A DNA stretch of 19,352 nucleotides from Lachnospiraceae bacterium (GCA_024699595.1 JAILPG010000136.1:1-19352), one strand, 5' to 3'. Positions 7,442-16,231 are shown, counted from the first letter of the stretch. A program made the numbers and translations. The notes: generated by a model from the sequence alone, not told the origin.

Positions 7442-8275
7442 ATGAAAACAAAGCTTACGGTTATCGTAGACAACAAACCTGATAAAGGCTTGCAGGGCGA
7501 GTGGGGTCTGTGTATCCTCTGTGAATACGGGGATAAAAAGATCCTTTTGGATGCAGGTGCTTCTGATCTGTTTGCAAAGAACATGAAAATGCTCGGCCTT
7601 GATATCAAAGACGTGGACTATGCGGTATTAAGCCATGCACACTATGATCATGCTAACGGAATGCCCGAGTTTTTTAAGGAAAATGATAAGGCAAAGTTCT
7701 ATTTAAGGGAATCCACGGGTGAAAACTGTTATGCAAGAAAAACCTTCCTAAAATTTATCACGTTCAAAAAATACATAGGTATTCCAAGGCATGTTACGGG
7801 CAGTTACCCTGACAGGATAGAATATGTATCAGGCGACTATGAGCTCTGTGACGGGGCATATCTCATTCCCCACAAGACTCCTGACCTTTATAAGATCGGA
7901 GAACGCGAGCTTATGTTTGTCCGCACAAAAGAGGGCTGGAAGCCGGATGATTTTTCCCATGAGCAGAGTCTTGTCCTTGATACCGACAAGGGTCTTGTCA
8001 TACTAAACAGCTGCTCGCACGGGGGCGCGGTAAACATCATTAACGAGGTAAAAAGCACCTTCCCAGATAAAAAGATCTACGGTCTGATAGGCGGATTTCA
8101 TCTGTTCAACAAGAGTAACGATGAGATAAAGACCGTGGCGGAAAACATCTTAGATACAGGAATTGAATATGTATGTACCGGACATTGCACGAAAGACCGG
8201 GCATACGGTATCATGAAGGAAGTTTTAAACGATAGGCTTACCCAGTTAAAGGCCGGGTTAGAGATGGAGTTTTGA
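7442..8275 (+). CDS. MBL-fold metal-dependent hydrolase (COG1237-like)
   Basis: This 277-residue cytoplasmic metallo-beta-lactamase-fold protein carries the metal motif S64-H65-A66-H67-Y68-D69-H70 (HxHxDH) followed by ANG. Further metal-ligand candidates are in 'NSCSHGG' and 'CTGHCT' near the C-terminus. The layout fits the COG1237 group, whose archaeal relatives include a dihydropterin phosphate synthase-like enzyme. Bacterial members mostly have no known substrate, so no reaction is assigned. The ribosome site is weak (GGGG 6-7 bases before ATG). It is the first gene of the unit that leads into the sensor genes, and its stop is 3 bases from the next start. A link to sugar sensing is by position only. 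Confidence 0.85.
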   Translation: MKTKLTVIVDNKPDKGLQGEWGLCILCEYGDKKILLDAGASDLFAKNMKMLGLDIKDVDYAVLSHAHYDHANGMPEFFKENDKAKFYLRESTGENCYARKTFLKFITFKKYIGIPRHVTGSYPDRIEYVSGDYELCDGAYLIPHKTPDLYKIGERELMFVRTKEGWKPDDFSHEQSLVLDTDKGLVILNSCSHGGAVNIINEVKSTFPDKKIYGLIGGFHLFNKSNDEIKTVAENILDTGIEYVCTGHCTKDRAYGIMKEVLNDRLTQLKAGLEMEF

Positions 8276-8278
8276 AAT

Positions 8279-8605
8279 ATGGGAGAAATGACTTTTCAGC
8301 AGATAGTGGATCTTACATGGATACCTTTGCTTGCGTTTGCGATATGCACAGTCTATGGTCTGAAGCTTATAATTACAAAGGATCCGCAGTCTCTTAAGGC
8401 AAAGAACGAGAACGTGATCTTCAAGGATGGAGAGAAATTTGCCGTAAAGGCGGGGCAGCTTATGTTACTTATGGCAGCAGGCGCTCTTATCATGTGCGTA
8501 CTGTTATTTTATAATTCTTTTGCGGCCCTTGTTGAGGTAACGGCAGTATTCATCCTGTTTACCGTATTATGGAAAAAAGCTAACGACAAATACGGAAAGC
8601 TCTAA
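8279..8605 (+). CDS. Small three-helix membrane protein, unrecognised
   Basis: This 108-residue protein has hydrophobic segments at about 12-32, 60-78 and 80-98, separated by a charged loop containing 'KAKNENVIFKDGEKFAVKAG'. I recognise no family; it resembles other short integral membrane proteins of clostridia. The ATG is 3 bases after the MBL stop, with a GGAG inside the end of the MBL gene, so translation is likely coupled. It is followed by the response regulator gene. It may be an accessory of the sensor or the hydrolase, but nothing in its sequence shows this. Confidence 0.65.
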   Translation: MGEMTFQQIVDLTWIPLLAFAICTVYGLKLIITKDPQSLKAKNENVIFKDGEKFAVKAGQLMLLMAAGALIMCVLLFYNSFAALVEVTAVFILFTVLWKKANDKYGKL

Positions 8606-8637
8606 GGAAAGACTGATCAAATTTGGGGGATAAACCA

Positions 8638-10257
8638 TTGAATAAATACTCCGTACTGTTAGTAGATGATGAAGAGCTGGTCTTTCAGATAATGATGAAA
8701 AAAGTAGACTGGGCTTCCATGGGCTTTGAGATCGCCGGCTTTGCAAACAACGGGATCGAAGCTCTGGAAATGGCGCAGGAAATGTGTCCTGACGTGGTCA
8801 TGACCGATATCAAGATGCCTTACATGGACGGACTGACCCTCGGAAAAAAGCTTAAGGGGCAGTATCCGAACATAAAGGTCATCATTCTCTCCGGCTTTGA
8901 CGAATTTGAATATGCCAAGGAAGCCGTAAGGATGGAGGCTGAGGAATACCTTTTAAAGCCGATAAATGTTAGCGAGCTTACAAGGGTATTTACGAGGATA
9001 AGGGAAATACTTGATAAGGAAAATGATGAACGCCGAAGCGTTAAAATGCTCAAGGAGCATTATTTAAAGAGCCTTCCAATCCTCAGGGAGAGCTTCTACA
9101 TATCTCTTTTGGAGGGGCGGTTAAAGGAGGAGGATATTGAAAAATATGCGCCCGATTATCAGGTAGAGTTAAAAGGCGGAAGATTTGTAGTAAGTGTACT
9201 GAAGATAAGCTACAGGGGAGAAGACGGAGTAGAGCCCGATGTCACTCCTTTCATGCTGACTCTTTCCATAAAACAGCTTGTGGAGGAACAGCTTAGGGGA
9301 AAACAGGAATCCAAAGTCCTTATGTACAGAGGTGACATAGTGGTGATCACTGAGCTTTCGGATGAGGAAAGCATCAATGATTTTACCGATATGATGGACA
9401 GGATATGCAAGCTTGCTTACAGGACCGATAAGGTAAAGGTCACTGCGGGGATCGGAACCGTCTGCACTAAACCATCATCATTAAGGGTATCCTACAGGGG
9501 TGCCAGGACCGCTGCTTCCTACCGTTTTTCCTACGGGGACATGAGGGCGATCAATATAGCTGAAATAGATGTTGACAGCGTAAGCGGCCTGGATAATACG
9601 GCAGATGAGTCGATAAGACGAATAGTAAAGCACATGCGGAGACCGGAAAGTGATGAGCTTAAGTATGTGATAGAGTCTTTCGTGAGCGGGATCGAGGAAA
9701 GCCACATGCCGCTTTCCGAATACAGGACCCTGACCATGAGGATCCTTGTGGCGCTCATGGATTTTATGAGGGATTATCATATTGATCCCGGTGCCGTGTT
9801 TGAGGAGGGGTCGGATCTTACGACCATAATCCAGAGGCTTGAGAGTACGGATTCATTAAGGAGCTTTCTGTCAAACAGCTGTTTAAAGCTCCAGGACATG
9901 GTATCTGACAGAAGAAACAGCGCCTCACTGTCATTTGTAACAAAGGCCGAGGATTTTGTAAAAGCCAACTATGCCGACAAGGATATCTCCATAGAGATGG
10001 TATGCAGTGCACTCAATGTATCCGCTGCCTATTTTTCCACTGTATTTAAAAAGACAACGGGAAAGACCTTCATCAATTATCTTACGGAATACAGGATGGA
10101 GAAAGCTGTGGAGCTTCTTGAGACAACGGATGGCAAGACCTATGAGATAGCTGATATGGTGGGATATGCAGATCCCAATTATTTCAGCTATGTGTTTAAA
10201 AAGCAGTTCGGAGTATCTCCCGTAAAATACAAGCAGAATCTGTCATCAGGCAGTTAG
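8638..10257 (+). CDS. YesN-type response regulator with AraC-type DNA-binding domain
   Basis: This is a cytoplasmic transcription factor of 539 residues. The receiver domain has acidic residues D10-D11, phospho-acceptor D57 in VVMTDIKMP, S85 and K107 in LLKP. The ~330-residue middle region is typical of long YesN proteins. The last 100 residues (440-539) hold two helix-turn-helix units of the AraC family, ending in 'YFSYVFKKQFGVSPVKYK'. I chose the TTG at 8638: GGGGG at 8625-8629 lies 8 bases upstream, and the product then begins MNKYSVLLVDDEE as family members do. A TTG at 8623 in the same frame has no ribosome site. The partner is the kinase 8 bases downstream. The likely targets are the mgl promoter and its own operon, by analogy with related sugar-sensing systems. 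Confidence 0.9.
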   Translation: MNKYSVLLVDDEELVFQIMMKKVDWASMGFEIAGFANNGIEALEMAQEMCPDVVMTDIKMPYMDGLTLGKKLKGQYPNIKVIILSGFDEFEYAKEAVRMEAEEYLLKPINVSELTRVFTRIREILDKENDERRSVKMLKEHYLKSLPILRESFYISLLEGRLKEEDIEKYAPDYQVELKGGRFVVSVLKISYRGEDGVEPDVTPFMLTLSIKQLVEEQLRGKQESKVLMYRGDIVVITELSDEESINDFTDMMDRICKLAYRTDKVKVTAGIGTVCTKPSSLRVSYRGARTAASYRFSYGDMRAINIAEIDVDSVSGLDNTADESIRRIVKHMRRPESDELKYVIESFVSGIEESHMPLSEYRTLTMRILVALMDFMRDYHIDPGAVFEEGSDLTTIIQRLESTDSLRSFLSNSCLKLQDMVSDRRNSASLSFVTKAEDFVKANYADKDISIEMVCSALNVSAAYFSTVFKKTTGKTFINYLTEYRMEKAVELLETTDGKTYEIADMVGYADPNYFSYVFKKQFGVSPVKYKQNLSSGS

Positions 10258-10265
10258 GAACAGAA

Positions 10266-12110
10266 ATGACAGGAGAACACAGGCTAAAAAGGAAAATAAG
10301 CGATTTTATAAGGCACCAGACTATTCAGACCACGACCGCGATCTCTTTTTCCGTGGTTTCAGTCGTGTGCATCACTCTTTTTTCGATTCTCTTATATACA
10401 CTTTTTGATAACAGGGCCAAGGAAACGACGATCAAGGATACGGAACAGCTGATAAACCAGACCTCGATCAATCTCGAAGCCTATCTCAGAAACATGCGTA
10501 TGGTTTCCGATACGGCATATTACACGGTGCTTAAGGAGACCGATCTTGCAGACGGATCCCCCGAAGATAAGCTCAATCTGTTATATGAATCCAACAAGGA
10601 CAAGCTCGTAAATATCGCCTGTTTTACAAGAGACGGAGGACTGGTATGTGCCGTTCCCTCCGCGACTCTTAAAAAGGATATTGATGTGACGGATCAGTCC
10701 TGGTTCAAGGCTCCGTTTGTGGAGATGGAGAATTTCCATTTTTCCATGCCACATGTGCAGAACCTGTTCATAAATACAGATTCCTACAGATATTACTGGG
10801 TCGTTTCCCTATCCCGTGCGGTGGAGCTTACGAGAAACGGGCGGACCGGTCTCGGCGTCCTTGTCATCGATATGAACTATAACGGTATAGAGCAGATCTT
10901 TGACAGGGTAAATGAGGAGAGAAAGTCAGGGTATATCTATCTTACGGATAAAGAGGGCAAGATCATCTACCATCCGAGGCAGAGCCTTATCAATTCCGAA
11001 CTACTTCTTGAAAACAATATAGTTAACGCTTCATATAAGGACGGTTCGCATATTGAGAAGTTTAACGGGGAGAAACATATCGTATCCGTGGGGACGGTGA
11101 GCTATACCGGCTGGAAGATAATCTGCGTACAGCCTGTGACTACAGCCACCATGAGCCAGAGGCAGACGAGGTACTTTGCAGTCTGCATAGTGATAACCGG
11201 AATACTTACAATGCTTCTCTTAAGCAGGCTTATCGCAAGATATATCTCAATGCCGCTTTTAAGACTTACCGATTCCGTAAGGGTCGAGGCAGACGGAACG
11301 CTTAATCCCGATATCTATATAGGCGGAAACAGAGACGTTGAATACCTCGGGACCACACTTAAAAATGTGGTGGAGGAGCTAAGGGCCGCCACCGATGCCG
11401 TAGTCAGGGAACAGGAGGAAAAGAGAAGGAGCGAGCTTGATGCACTTCAATCCCAGATCAATCCTCATTTTCTGTATAACACCCTTGATTCCATCGTATG
11501 GATGATCGAGGGCGAGAGATACGATGATGCGGTATTCATGGTCACCTCTCTTGCCACGCTCTTCAGGATAAGCCTAAGCCGCGGCAGGACGATGATCAGG
11601 ATAGAGGATGAGATAAAACATGCACAGAACTACATGAACATCCAGAATGTGCGCTATAAGGACAAATTCAGCGTAAGTTTTGACATTGATAAGGATATAC
11701 TTGACGGAACCATAGTAAAGCTTGTCTTACAGCCGATCCTTGAAAATGCTATATATTACGGCATGGAGGCCATGGACGGAGACGGCGAGATCACTGTAAG
11801 GGGCTATAAAAAAGACGGGGATGTATATATCTCAGTTAAGGATAACGGCCTCGGGATGACGGAAGATGCCGTAAAGAACGTGCTTCTTGACAATGATCAT
11901 GTTCCGAGGCACGGCTCGGGTGTCGGACTCATAAATGTTCATAACAGGATAAAGTTACGGTTCGGAAAGGAATACGGTCTGATAGTTGAGAGCGTGCCGG
12001 ATTTCGGGACTACGGTCACCATACATATACCTTACAGAACAGAGCAGGATAATCTTTCAGGGAAAAAGGCCGGAGAATCCGGTAACGGAGGTGAGTCTCA
12101 TGCAGAATAG
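10266..12110 (+). CDS. YesM/LytS-type sensor histidine kinase
   Basis: This 614-residue membrane kinase is the partner of the upstream regulator. It has TM1 at about 25-47, an extracellular Cache-like sensor region (about 50-300), TM2 at 303-322 and a HAMP linker. The HisKA_7-type core carries the phospho-acceptor H401 in 'QINPHFLYNTLD', the N-box with N494 in 'PILENAIYYG', the G1 box 'DNGLGM' (526-531) and the G2 box 'GSGVGLINVHNR' (550-561). Length and order are standard for the YesM family. AGGA lies 6 bases before the ATG. Its last 11 bases overlap the start of the membrane-anchored binding protein, so expression is coupled. The overlap with two binding-protein genes suggests that ligand input arrives through those proteins instead of, or as well as, the Cache region. 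Confidence 0.92.
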   Translation: MTGEHRLKRKISDFIRHQTIQTTTAISFSVVSVVCITLFSILLYTLFDNRAKETTIKDTEQLINQTSINLEAYLRNMRMVSDTAYYTVLKETDLADGSPEDKLNLLYESNKDKLVNIACFTRDGGLVCAVPSATLKKDIDVTDQSWFKAPFVEMENFHFSMPHVQNLFINTDSYRYYWVVSLSRAVELTRNGRTGLGVLVIDMNYNGIEQIFDRVNEERKSGYIYLTDKEGKIIYHPRQSLINSELLLENNIVNASYKDGSHIEKFNGEKHIVSVGTVSYTGWKIICVQPVTTATMSQRQTRYFAVCIVITGILTMLLLSRLIARYISMPLLRLTDSVRVEADGTLNPDIYIGGNRDVEYLGTTLKNVVEELRAATDAVVREQEEKRRSELDALQSQINPHFLYNTLDSIVWMIEGERYDDAVFMVTSLATLFRISLSRGRTMIRIEDEIKHAQNYMNIQNVRYKDKFSVSFDIDKDILDGTIVKLVLQPILENAIYYGMEAMDGDGEITVRGYKKDGDVYISVKDNGLGMTEDAVKNVLLDNDHVPRHGSGVGLINVHNRIKLRFGKEYGLIVESVPDFGTTVTIHIPYRTEQDNLSGKKAGESGNGGESHAE

Positions 12111-13068
12111 GAGATCACGGTATATCTGGCTATGGGTTATTGTCCTGTTAGTGATATTTGGAGTATCGGCTTACATGATACTCTTTGCGGACAGAAAGCG
12201 CGAGACCATAAGGCTTTCCGTAGTGCTCTCAGACTCCGGCAATGACTGCTACACGGCCGTGAAACAGGGAATGGATCAGGCGGCGCTTGATAATGACATT
12301 GAGATAACCTACATAAATACCGACAGGTTCAGATCGATCACGGATGAGCTTAATATCCTGAAAAAAGAAGCGGATGGCGGAGCGGATGCGATAATATTTG
12401 AACCGGTGGCGTCTGAGGGATATGAGGAATTTCTGTCATCAAACTCCGGAAGCTGTCCCGTTGTACTGCTTAATTCCGATGTGATCCCGGAAAACCGCTA
12501 TTCAAGAGTCGATGAGGACAACAAAGCCGTCGGGGAGTGTCTATACAATGCCGTACTGTCAGATAACGGAGGGAGCTTAAAAGGCTTAAAGATCGGGATA
12601 ATAACCGGTTATACCAGTAAAGAGGCCGTAAAGGAGAGAACGGACAGTTTACTGTTGCATGAGGACTTAAGCGATGCGGTCTGCTATAACATAAATATCG
12701 ACGGTAAGGATGAGGACGGACTGTATGAGATGCTTGATTCAAATCCGGTGGATGTGATGATCGCAATGGGCAGTTACGAGACCCAGAAAGCGATTGATTA
12801 TATCACGGATAACGGGCTAGAGCAGACAGTGAAGCTTTATGGAGCCGGCTATTCGGAAAAGTCGATCTACTATCTGGATATGGGTGTGGTAACGTTTCTG
12901 TGTCTTACCAATGAATTCAACAGAGGATATCTGTGTGTCGAAGCGGCTTATTCGCAGCTAAAGCACGGAAACATAGTCCAGAAAACGGTCAGTGAGGTTT
13001 ATGCTGTAAACAGGGAGAATATGTATGATGAAGAATACCAGAAGGTCTTGTTCCCGGTCGTGCAGTAG
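12100..13068 (+). CDS. Membrane-anchored periplasmic-binding-protein-like sensor protein
   Basis: This 322-residue protein has an uncleaved-looking N-terminal TM anchor (about 8-29, no lipobox) followed by a Peripla_BP_4/LacI-type sugar-binding fold: 'RLSVVLSDSGNDCYTAVKQG', 'GGADAIIFEPVAS', 'KIGIITG', 'DVMIAMGS'. I chose the ATG at 12100, which has GGAGG 8 bases upstream and gives an immediate anchor. An in-frame upstream ATG at 11986 would add residues encoded inside the kinase gene. It is not an obvious MglB paralogue and lacks the calcium loop. Position and topology fit a co-sensor that presents ligand state to the kinase, as membrane-bound XylFII does for LytS in Clostridium beijerinckii. 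The ligand is unknown. It overlaps the next gene by 44 bases. Confidence 0.85.
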   Translation: MQNRRSRYIWLWVIVLLVIFGVSAYMILFADRKRETIRLSVVLSDSGNDCYTAVKQGMDQAALDNDIEITYINTDRFRSITDELNILKKEADGGADAIIFEPVASEGYEEFLSSNSGSCPVVLLNSDVIPENRYSRVDEDNKAVGECLYNAVLSDNGGSLKGLKIGIITGYTSKEAVKERTDSLLLHEDLSDAVCYNINIDGKDEDGLYEMLDSNPVDVMIAMGSYETQKAIDYITDNGLEQTVKLYGAGYSEKSIYYLDMGVVTFLCLTNEFNRGYLCVEAAYSQLKHGNIVQKTVSEVYAVNRENMYDEEYQKVLFPVVQ

Positions 13069-14107
13069 ACGAGTCATCCGTCTGCTCTGTGCATATGTCC
13101 TTTTGCAGAGCCTGCTTTTGTCATTGCTCCTGTCAGGCTGCAGGAGTGAGGATGAGGCTTTAAAAAAGGAAGTAAAGATCGGGATAGCGGCCTACGATCA
13201 GTATGATAATTTCATCTCAGAGCTTATAGAGCTCATTGATGAGGATTATGCCGACATAGGTAAAGAAACGGGCGTTACTGTATACACCGAGGTCTACTAC
13301 GGCCAGGGCAGCCAGTTTTCACAGAATAATCAGGTGAAAAACATGATAAACCATGGCTGTGATGTGCTGTGTGTAAATCCTGTGGACAGGACGGATACAT
13401 CATATATCATCGATCTGGCCCAGGAAAACGAGATCCCGGTCGTATTTTTTAACCGTGAGCCTGTAAGTGAGGATCTGCTGAGGAGCAGCGGATTCTATTA
13501 TGTAGGTGCCGATGCGGTGCAGTCAGGCGTCATGGAGGGTGAGCTTGTGGCTGATTACTGCAGGGATCATCCGGAGGCTGACGTTAACGGAGACGGTATA
13601 TTCCAGTACATTCTGATGGAGGGTGAAGCCGGACATCAGGATGCGATAATACGTACGGAATACTCGATAAACACAATAGAGGGGGCCGGGATATCCCTTG
13701 AAAGAGTTACCTCTGCCATAGCCAACTGGAGCGGTGACCAGGCCAGAGCCAAGATGAAATCGATACTTGAATCGGGTACCAGGCCGGAGCTTATCATCTC
13801 AAATAACGACGCAATGGCGCTTGGCGTCATGAGCGCATATGAGGAGATGGGCATCCCAAATGAGGAATGGCCCGCTATCTTTGGCATAGATGGTATAGCC
13901 CAGGGGCTTGACGCGATAGAAAAAGGCACGATGAAGGCTACGGTTTATAACGACAAGGAGGGACAGGCCGAAGCGATCACGGGTCTTTCCTATGCGCTTG
14001 CGACCGGTGCGTCCCTTGATGGATTTGAGCTTGAGAACGGAACATATATATGGCTGCCGTACAAGAAGGTAACCAAGGATAAGGTTAATGAGTTCAGGAG
14101 CCAGTAG
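13025..14107 (+). CDS. Second MglB-like galactose-binding lipoprotein, probably sensory
   Basis: This 360-residue lipoprotein has an Arg-rich N-region, a hydrophobic stretch and lipobox LSGC with Cys39. The MglB core is complete: YDQYDNF (57-63), NREP (143-146), calcium loop DVNGDGIFQ (186-194), GEAGHQDAIIR with H204, D206 and R210, W235, NNDAM (260-264) and D289. Unlike the transporter's MglB it keeps the His equivalent to E. coli His152. AGGGAG at 13012-13017 is 7 bases before the ATG, which lies inside the preceding gene. It has no permease or ATPase of its own nearby and sits at the end of the YesN-YesM unit, so a role in ligand sensing, or in feeding MglAC with different affinity, is inferred. 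It lacks a clear terminator before the next operon. Confidence 0.88.
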   Translation: MMKNTRRSCSRSCSRRVIRLLCAYVLLQSLLLSLLLSGCRSEDEALKKEVKIGIAAYDQYDNFISELIELIDEDYADIGKETGVTVYTEVYYGQGSQFSQNNQVKNMINHGCDVLCVNPVDRTDTSYIIDLAQENEIPVVFFNREPVSEDLLRSSGFYYVGADAVQSGVMEGELVADYCRDHPEADVNGDGIFQYILMEGEAGHQDAIIRTEYSINTIEGAGISLERVTSAIANWSGDQARAKMKSILESGTRPELIISNNDAMALGVMSAYEEMGIPNEEWPAIFGIDGIAQGLDAIEKGTMKATVYNDKEGQAEAITGLSYALATGASLDGFELENGTYIWLPYKKVTKDKVNEFRSQ

Positions 14108-14124
14108 GAAATAAGGGCGATATC

Positions 14125-14133
14125 TGATATAAT
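14125..14133 (+). promoter_or_regulatory. Extended -10 promoter of the VWA-phosphatase-kinase operon
   Basis: TGATATAAT is a perfect -10 with TGn extension; the preceding bases read CTGATATAAT, as at the promoters near 3320 and 7350. The predicted start near 14140 leaves a leader of about 70 bases before the ATG at 14209. I see no terminator between the sensor operon and this site, so some read-through is possible. Confidence 0.6.
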
Positions 14134-14208
14134 TATGAGCACGAGGCAATAAGTAACAGGTTTTAGATAAATACGTAAATAAAGAGAACAAGGCAAGGAG
14201 GAAGAATA

Positions 14209-14895
14209 ATGGCTGGACAGGGAATGGGTGAATATTGCGTTGACATCGTAATGTGTATCGACGGAACAGGCAGTATGTCTCCTATAATTGACGAGGTAAA
14301 GGAAAACGCAATCTCATTTTATCAGCGTTTTGCCGATGCCATGGAGGAGAATGACAAGGAAGTAGAGCAGCTTAGGATCAAGGTTATCGTATTCAGGGAC
14401 TTCGGTGCCGATAAAAATGCGATGACGGAGACTGAATTCTTTACGCTTCCGGATCAGACCGATGATTTCAGGGCATTTGTAAACAGCATAGAGGCAGACG
14501 GCGGCGGAGATGCTCCGGAGAATGCTCTTGAGGCCATTGCTCTTGCGCTTAAGTCAGACTGGACTACCGCAGGTGCAAAGAGAAGACATGCCATTTTAGT
14601 ATTCTCAGATGCTCCCGCACTTCCGCTCAGGGAAAGGGAAGCCTGTGAGAACTATCCCGCAGGAATGCCCGAAAATCTCGCAGAGCTCAGCTCATGGTGG
14701 GAAGGAACCACCCAGACCTTCTCAGGCAAGTATCAGCCCAAGGCAGGAAGACTTGTTGCCTTTGTTCCCAATGCAGAGCCCTGGACCGACATGCAGGCAT
14801 GGAATCGTTACTGGCCCGCTTTTTCACCTGCAGGAACAGGTCTTTCCGATGTGGACATCCAGTCTGCGATCGATCTCATGGTAGGATCCTTCTGA
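14209..14895 (+). CDS. TerY-like VWA domain protein
   Basis: This 228-residue cytoplasmic protein consists almost wholly of a von Willebrand factor A domain. The metal-ion site begins 'IDGTGSM', D18-x-T20-x-S22, a Thr variant of the usual DxSxS. Further elements are 'GGGDAPENALEAI' (98-110) and 'AILVFSDAPA' (128-137) with D134. The DGTGSM plus GGGDxPE combination is common in kinase-associated VWA proteins. A C-terminal TerY-C zinc domain is absent, but a separate TerY-C gene lies at the end of the same operon. AGGAGG is 7 bases before the ATG. With the next two genes it forms the VWA-PP2C-kinase set known as the TerY-P triad. It probably acts as a metal-dependent scaffold or substrate of the kinase/phosphatase pair; that role is inferred. 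Confidence 0.85.
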   Translation: MAGQGMGEYCVDIVMCIDGTGSMSPIIDEVKENAISFYQRFADAMEENDKEVEQLRIKVIVFRDFGADKNAMTETEFFTLPDQTDDFRAFVNSIEADGGGDAPENALEAIALALKSDWTTAGAKRRHAILVFSDAPALPLREREACENYPAGMPENLAELSSWWEGTTQTFSGKYQPKAGRLVAFVPNAEPWTDMQAWNRYWPAFSPAGTGLSDVDIQSAIDLMVGSF

Positions 14896-14920
14896 TCCGG
14901 AATTTTTACGGGACAACAAT

Positions 14921-16174
14921 ATGGAACTGACGGTTTACAGACAGGCGATTAAAGAACGCCCTGACGGGACGATCGTATATAAGGGAGAGGATGCTCTCCC
15001 TTTTGTGAATGATAAGGCAATGATCGTATGCGATGGACTCGGAGGGGCTGCTGCCATCAGACATCAGAATATAGATCCCGGTCTGTTTGACAGGGAAAAG
15101 ATCACTGAGCTTTTATTCGGGGATCTGATAAACGGCGGCTTCGATCCTTCCTTTGACAGATATGTGAAGGATTCTTTTCTTGAGCTGTATGCCGTAAAGG
15201 ACTGCTATACGGATAATGTCAACAACATAAAAAAGAGCGGATACTTTGCTTCAAGACTTGTTTCTGCCATTCTCCTTGCGGAGACCGTTTATTCACCAAG
15301 AGAAGGCTTTACGGACAAATGGATAAAAGCCCTGTCCGAAAAGACCCGGGTTGACAGGAAAAAGAGTCTTGAGACTGCAGGAAAGATATATGCGGGATCC
15401 TTAAGGGAAAAGCTTATACATATCGCAAATAAAGTCAATCTCACATATGAATCGGCCTATTCCGGGCTGGCACTTCTTGGGACCACACTGTGCATGACCC
15501 TTTTTTCCGAAACGGATGACTCTGTAAGGGCAGTATATCTGACAGCGGGTGATTCAAGACCTTATCTGTGGAATGAAACAGAAGGTCTTTGCCAGCTGAT
15601 ACCCGATGAAGAGGGCCCCGACGGGGGAATGACTAATTATATCCGTGCCAATGAAGATACGGATTTTTCTATAAATGTAAGCTATTTTGAGTTTAAAAAG
15701 CCCTGCATCCTGTTTAATGCAAGCGACGGCTGCTTTGACAGTGCGGCTTTTCTGTCGCCGATGGCTTTTGAAAAGCTGCTGCTTGATACGTTTATCTCCT
15801 CTGATTTCACGGATTCCGCAGGCGATAAGCTTACTGAATTCTTTAAGGAATACGGAAGACATGATGATTCGAGTACCATAGCCATGAAGATGTTTGGCTA
15901 TGAGGATTTTACGGAAGTAAAAAAGAGTGCACAGATAAGACTTAAGGAGCTTGATGATAAATATCTCTCAAAGTGTGAAGGGCTTCTTTTAAATGATTAC
16001 CATGCTGAACTTTTAACAGAACAGATAAAAGATGTAGAAATGGAAAAAGATGATCCTACAGTGACGGAGGAGGAGAAGATCTTAAAGCTCAAGGCAGATC
16101 TTCAGCAGGCCCTGTTTGAAAACTATGAACATGATCATTCAAAGTATATGGATGAATCTGAAGAGACGGAGTGA
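14921..16174 (+). CDS. PP2C-type Ser/Thr protein phosphatase
   Basis: This 417-residue cytoplasmic phosphatase has metal-binding elements in order: E23-D24 (GEDALPFV), D38-G-L-G-G (IVCDGLGG), the GTT motif (187-189), GDSRPY (210-215), ASDG with D269 (267-270) and the terminal HDDSST with D315-D316 (314-319). These cover the conserved PP2C aspartates, so activity is expected. About 140 residues separate the DGLGG and GTT motifs, more than in compact bacterial PP2C enzymes. A charged helical tail of about 90 residues follows the catalytic domain. The ribosome site is weak (GGGA about 10 bases upstream), and the gene starts 25 bases after the VWA stop. It probably reverses phosphorylation by the kinase encoded next. 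Confidence 0.9.
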   Translation: MELTVYRQAIKERPDGTIVYKGEDALPFVNDKAMIVCDGLGGAAAIRHQNIDPGLFDREKITELLFGDLINGGFDPSFDRYVKDSFLELYAVKDCYTDNVNNIKKSGYFASRLVSAILLAETVYSPREGFTDKWIKALSEKTRVDRKKSLETAGKIYAGSLREKLIHIANKVNLTYESAYSGLALLGTTLCMTLFSETDDSVRAVYLTAGDSRPYLWNETEGLCQLIPDEEGPDGGMTNYIRANEDTDFSINVSYFEFKKPCILFNASDGCFDSAAFLSPMAFEKLLLDTFISSDFTDSAGDKLTEFFKEYGRHDDSSTIAMKMFGYEDFTEVKKSAQIRLKELDDKYLSKCEGLLLNDYHAELLTEQIKDVEMEKDDPTVTEEEKILKLKADLQQALFENYEHDHSKYMDESEETE

Positions 16175-16231
16175 TGACCGTTTTAGCGGCTTTAAAAATT
16201 GATGTAAAGACCGGAGATCGGAGGCAGGCAG

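Noticed and set aside
8623..8637. TTG at 8623 as start of the response regulator
   Set aside because: It overlaps the GGGGG ribosome site and adds non-homologous residues; TTG at 8638 gives the usual receiver N-terminus.
11986..12099. Longer N-terminus for the anchored binding protein, starting at the ATG at 11986
   Set aside because: That start lies deep in the kinase ATPase domain with no ribosome site; the ATG at 12100 has GGAGG and gives an immediate membrane anchor.
12470..12766. 98-codon minus-strand open frame within the anchored sensor gene
   Set aside because: It is antisense to clear coding sequence, has an Arg/Pro/Ser/Leu-rich composition typical of a shadow frame and no ribosome site.
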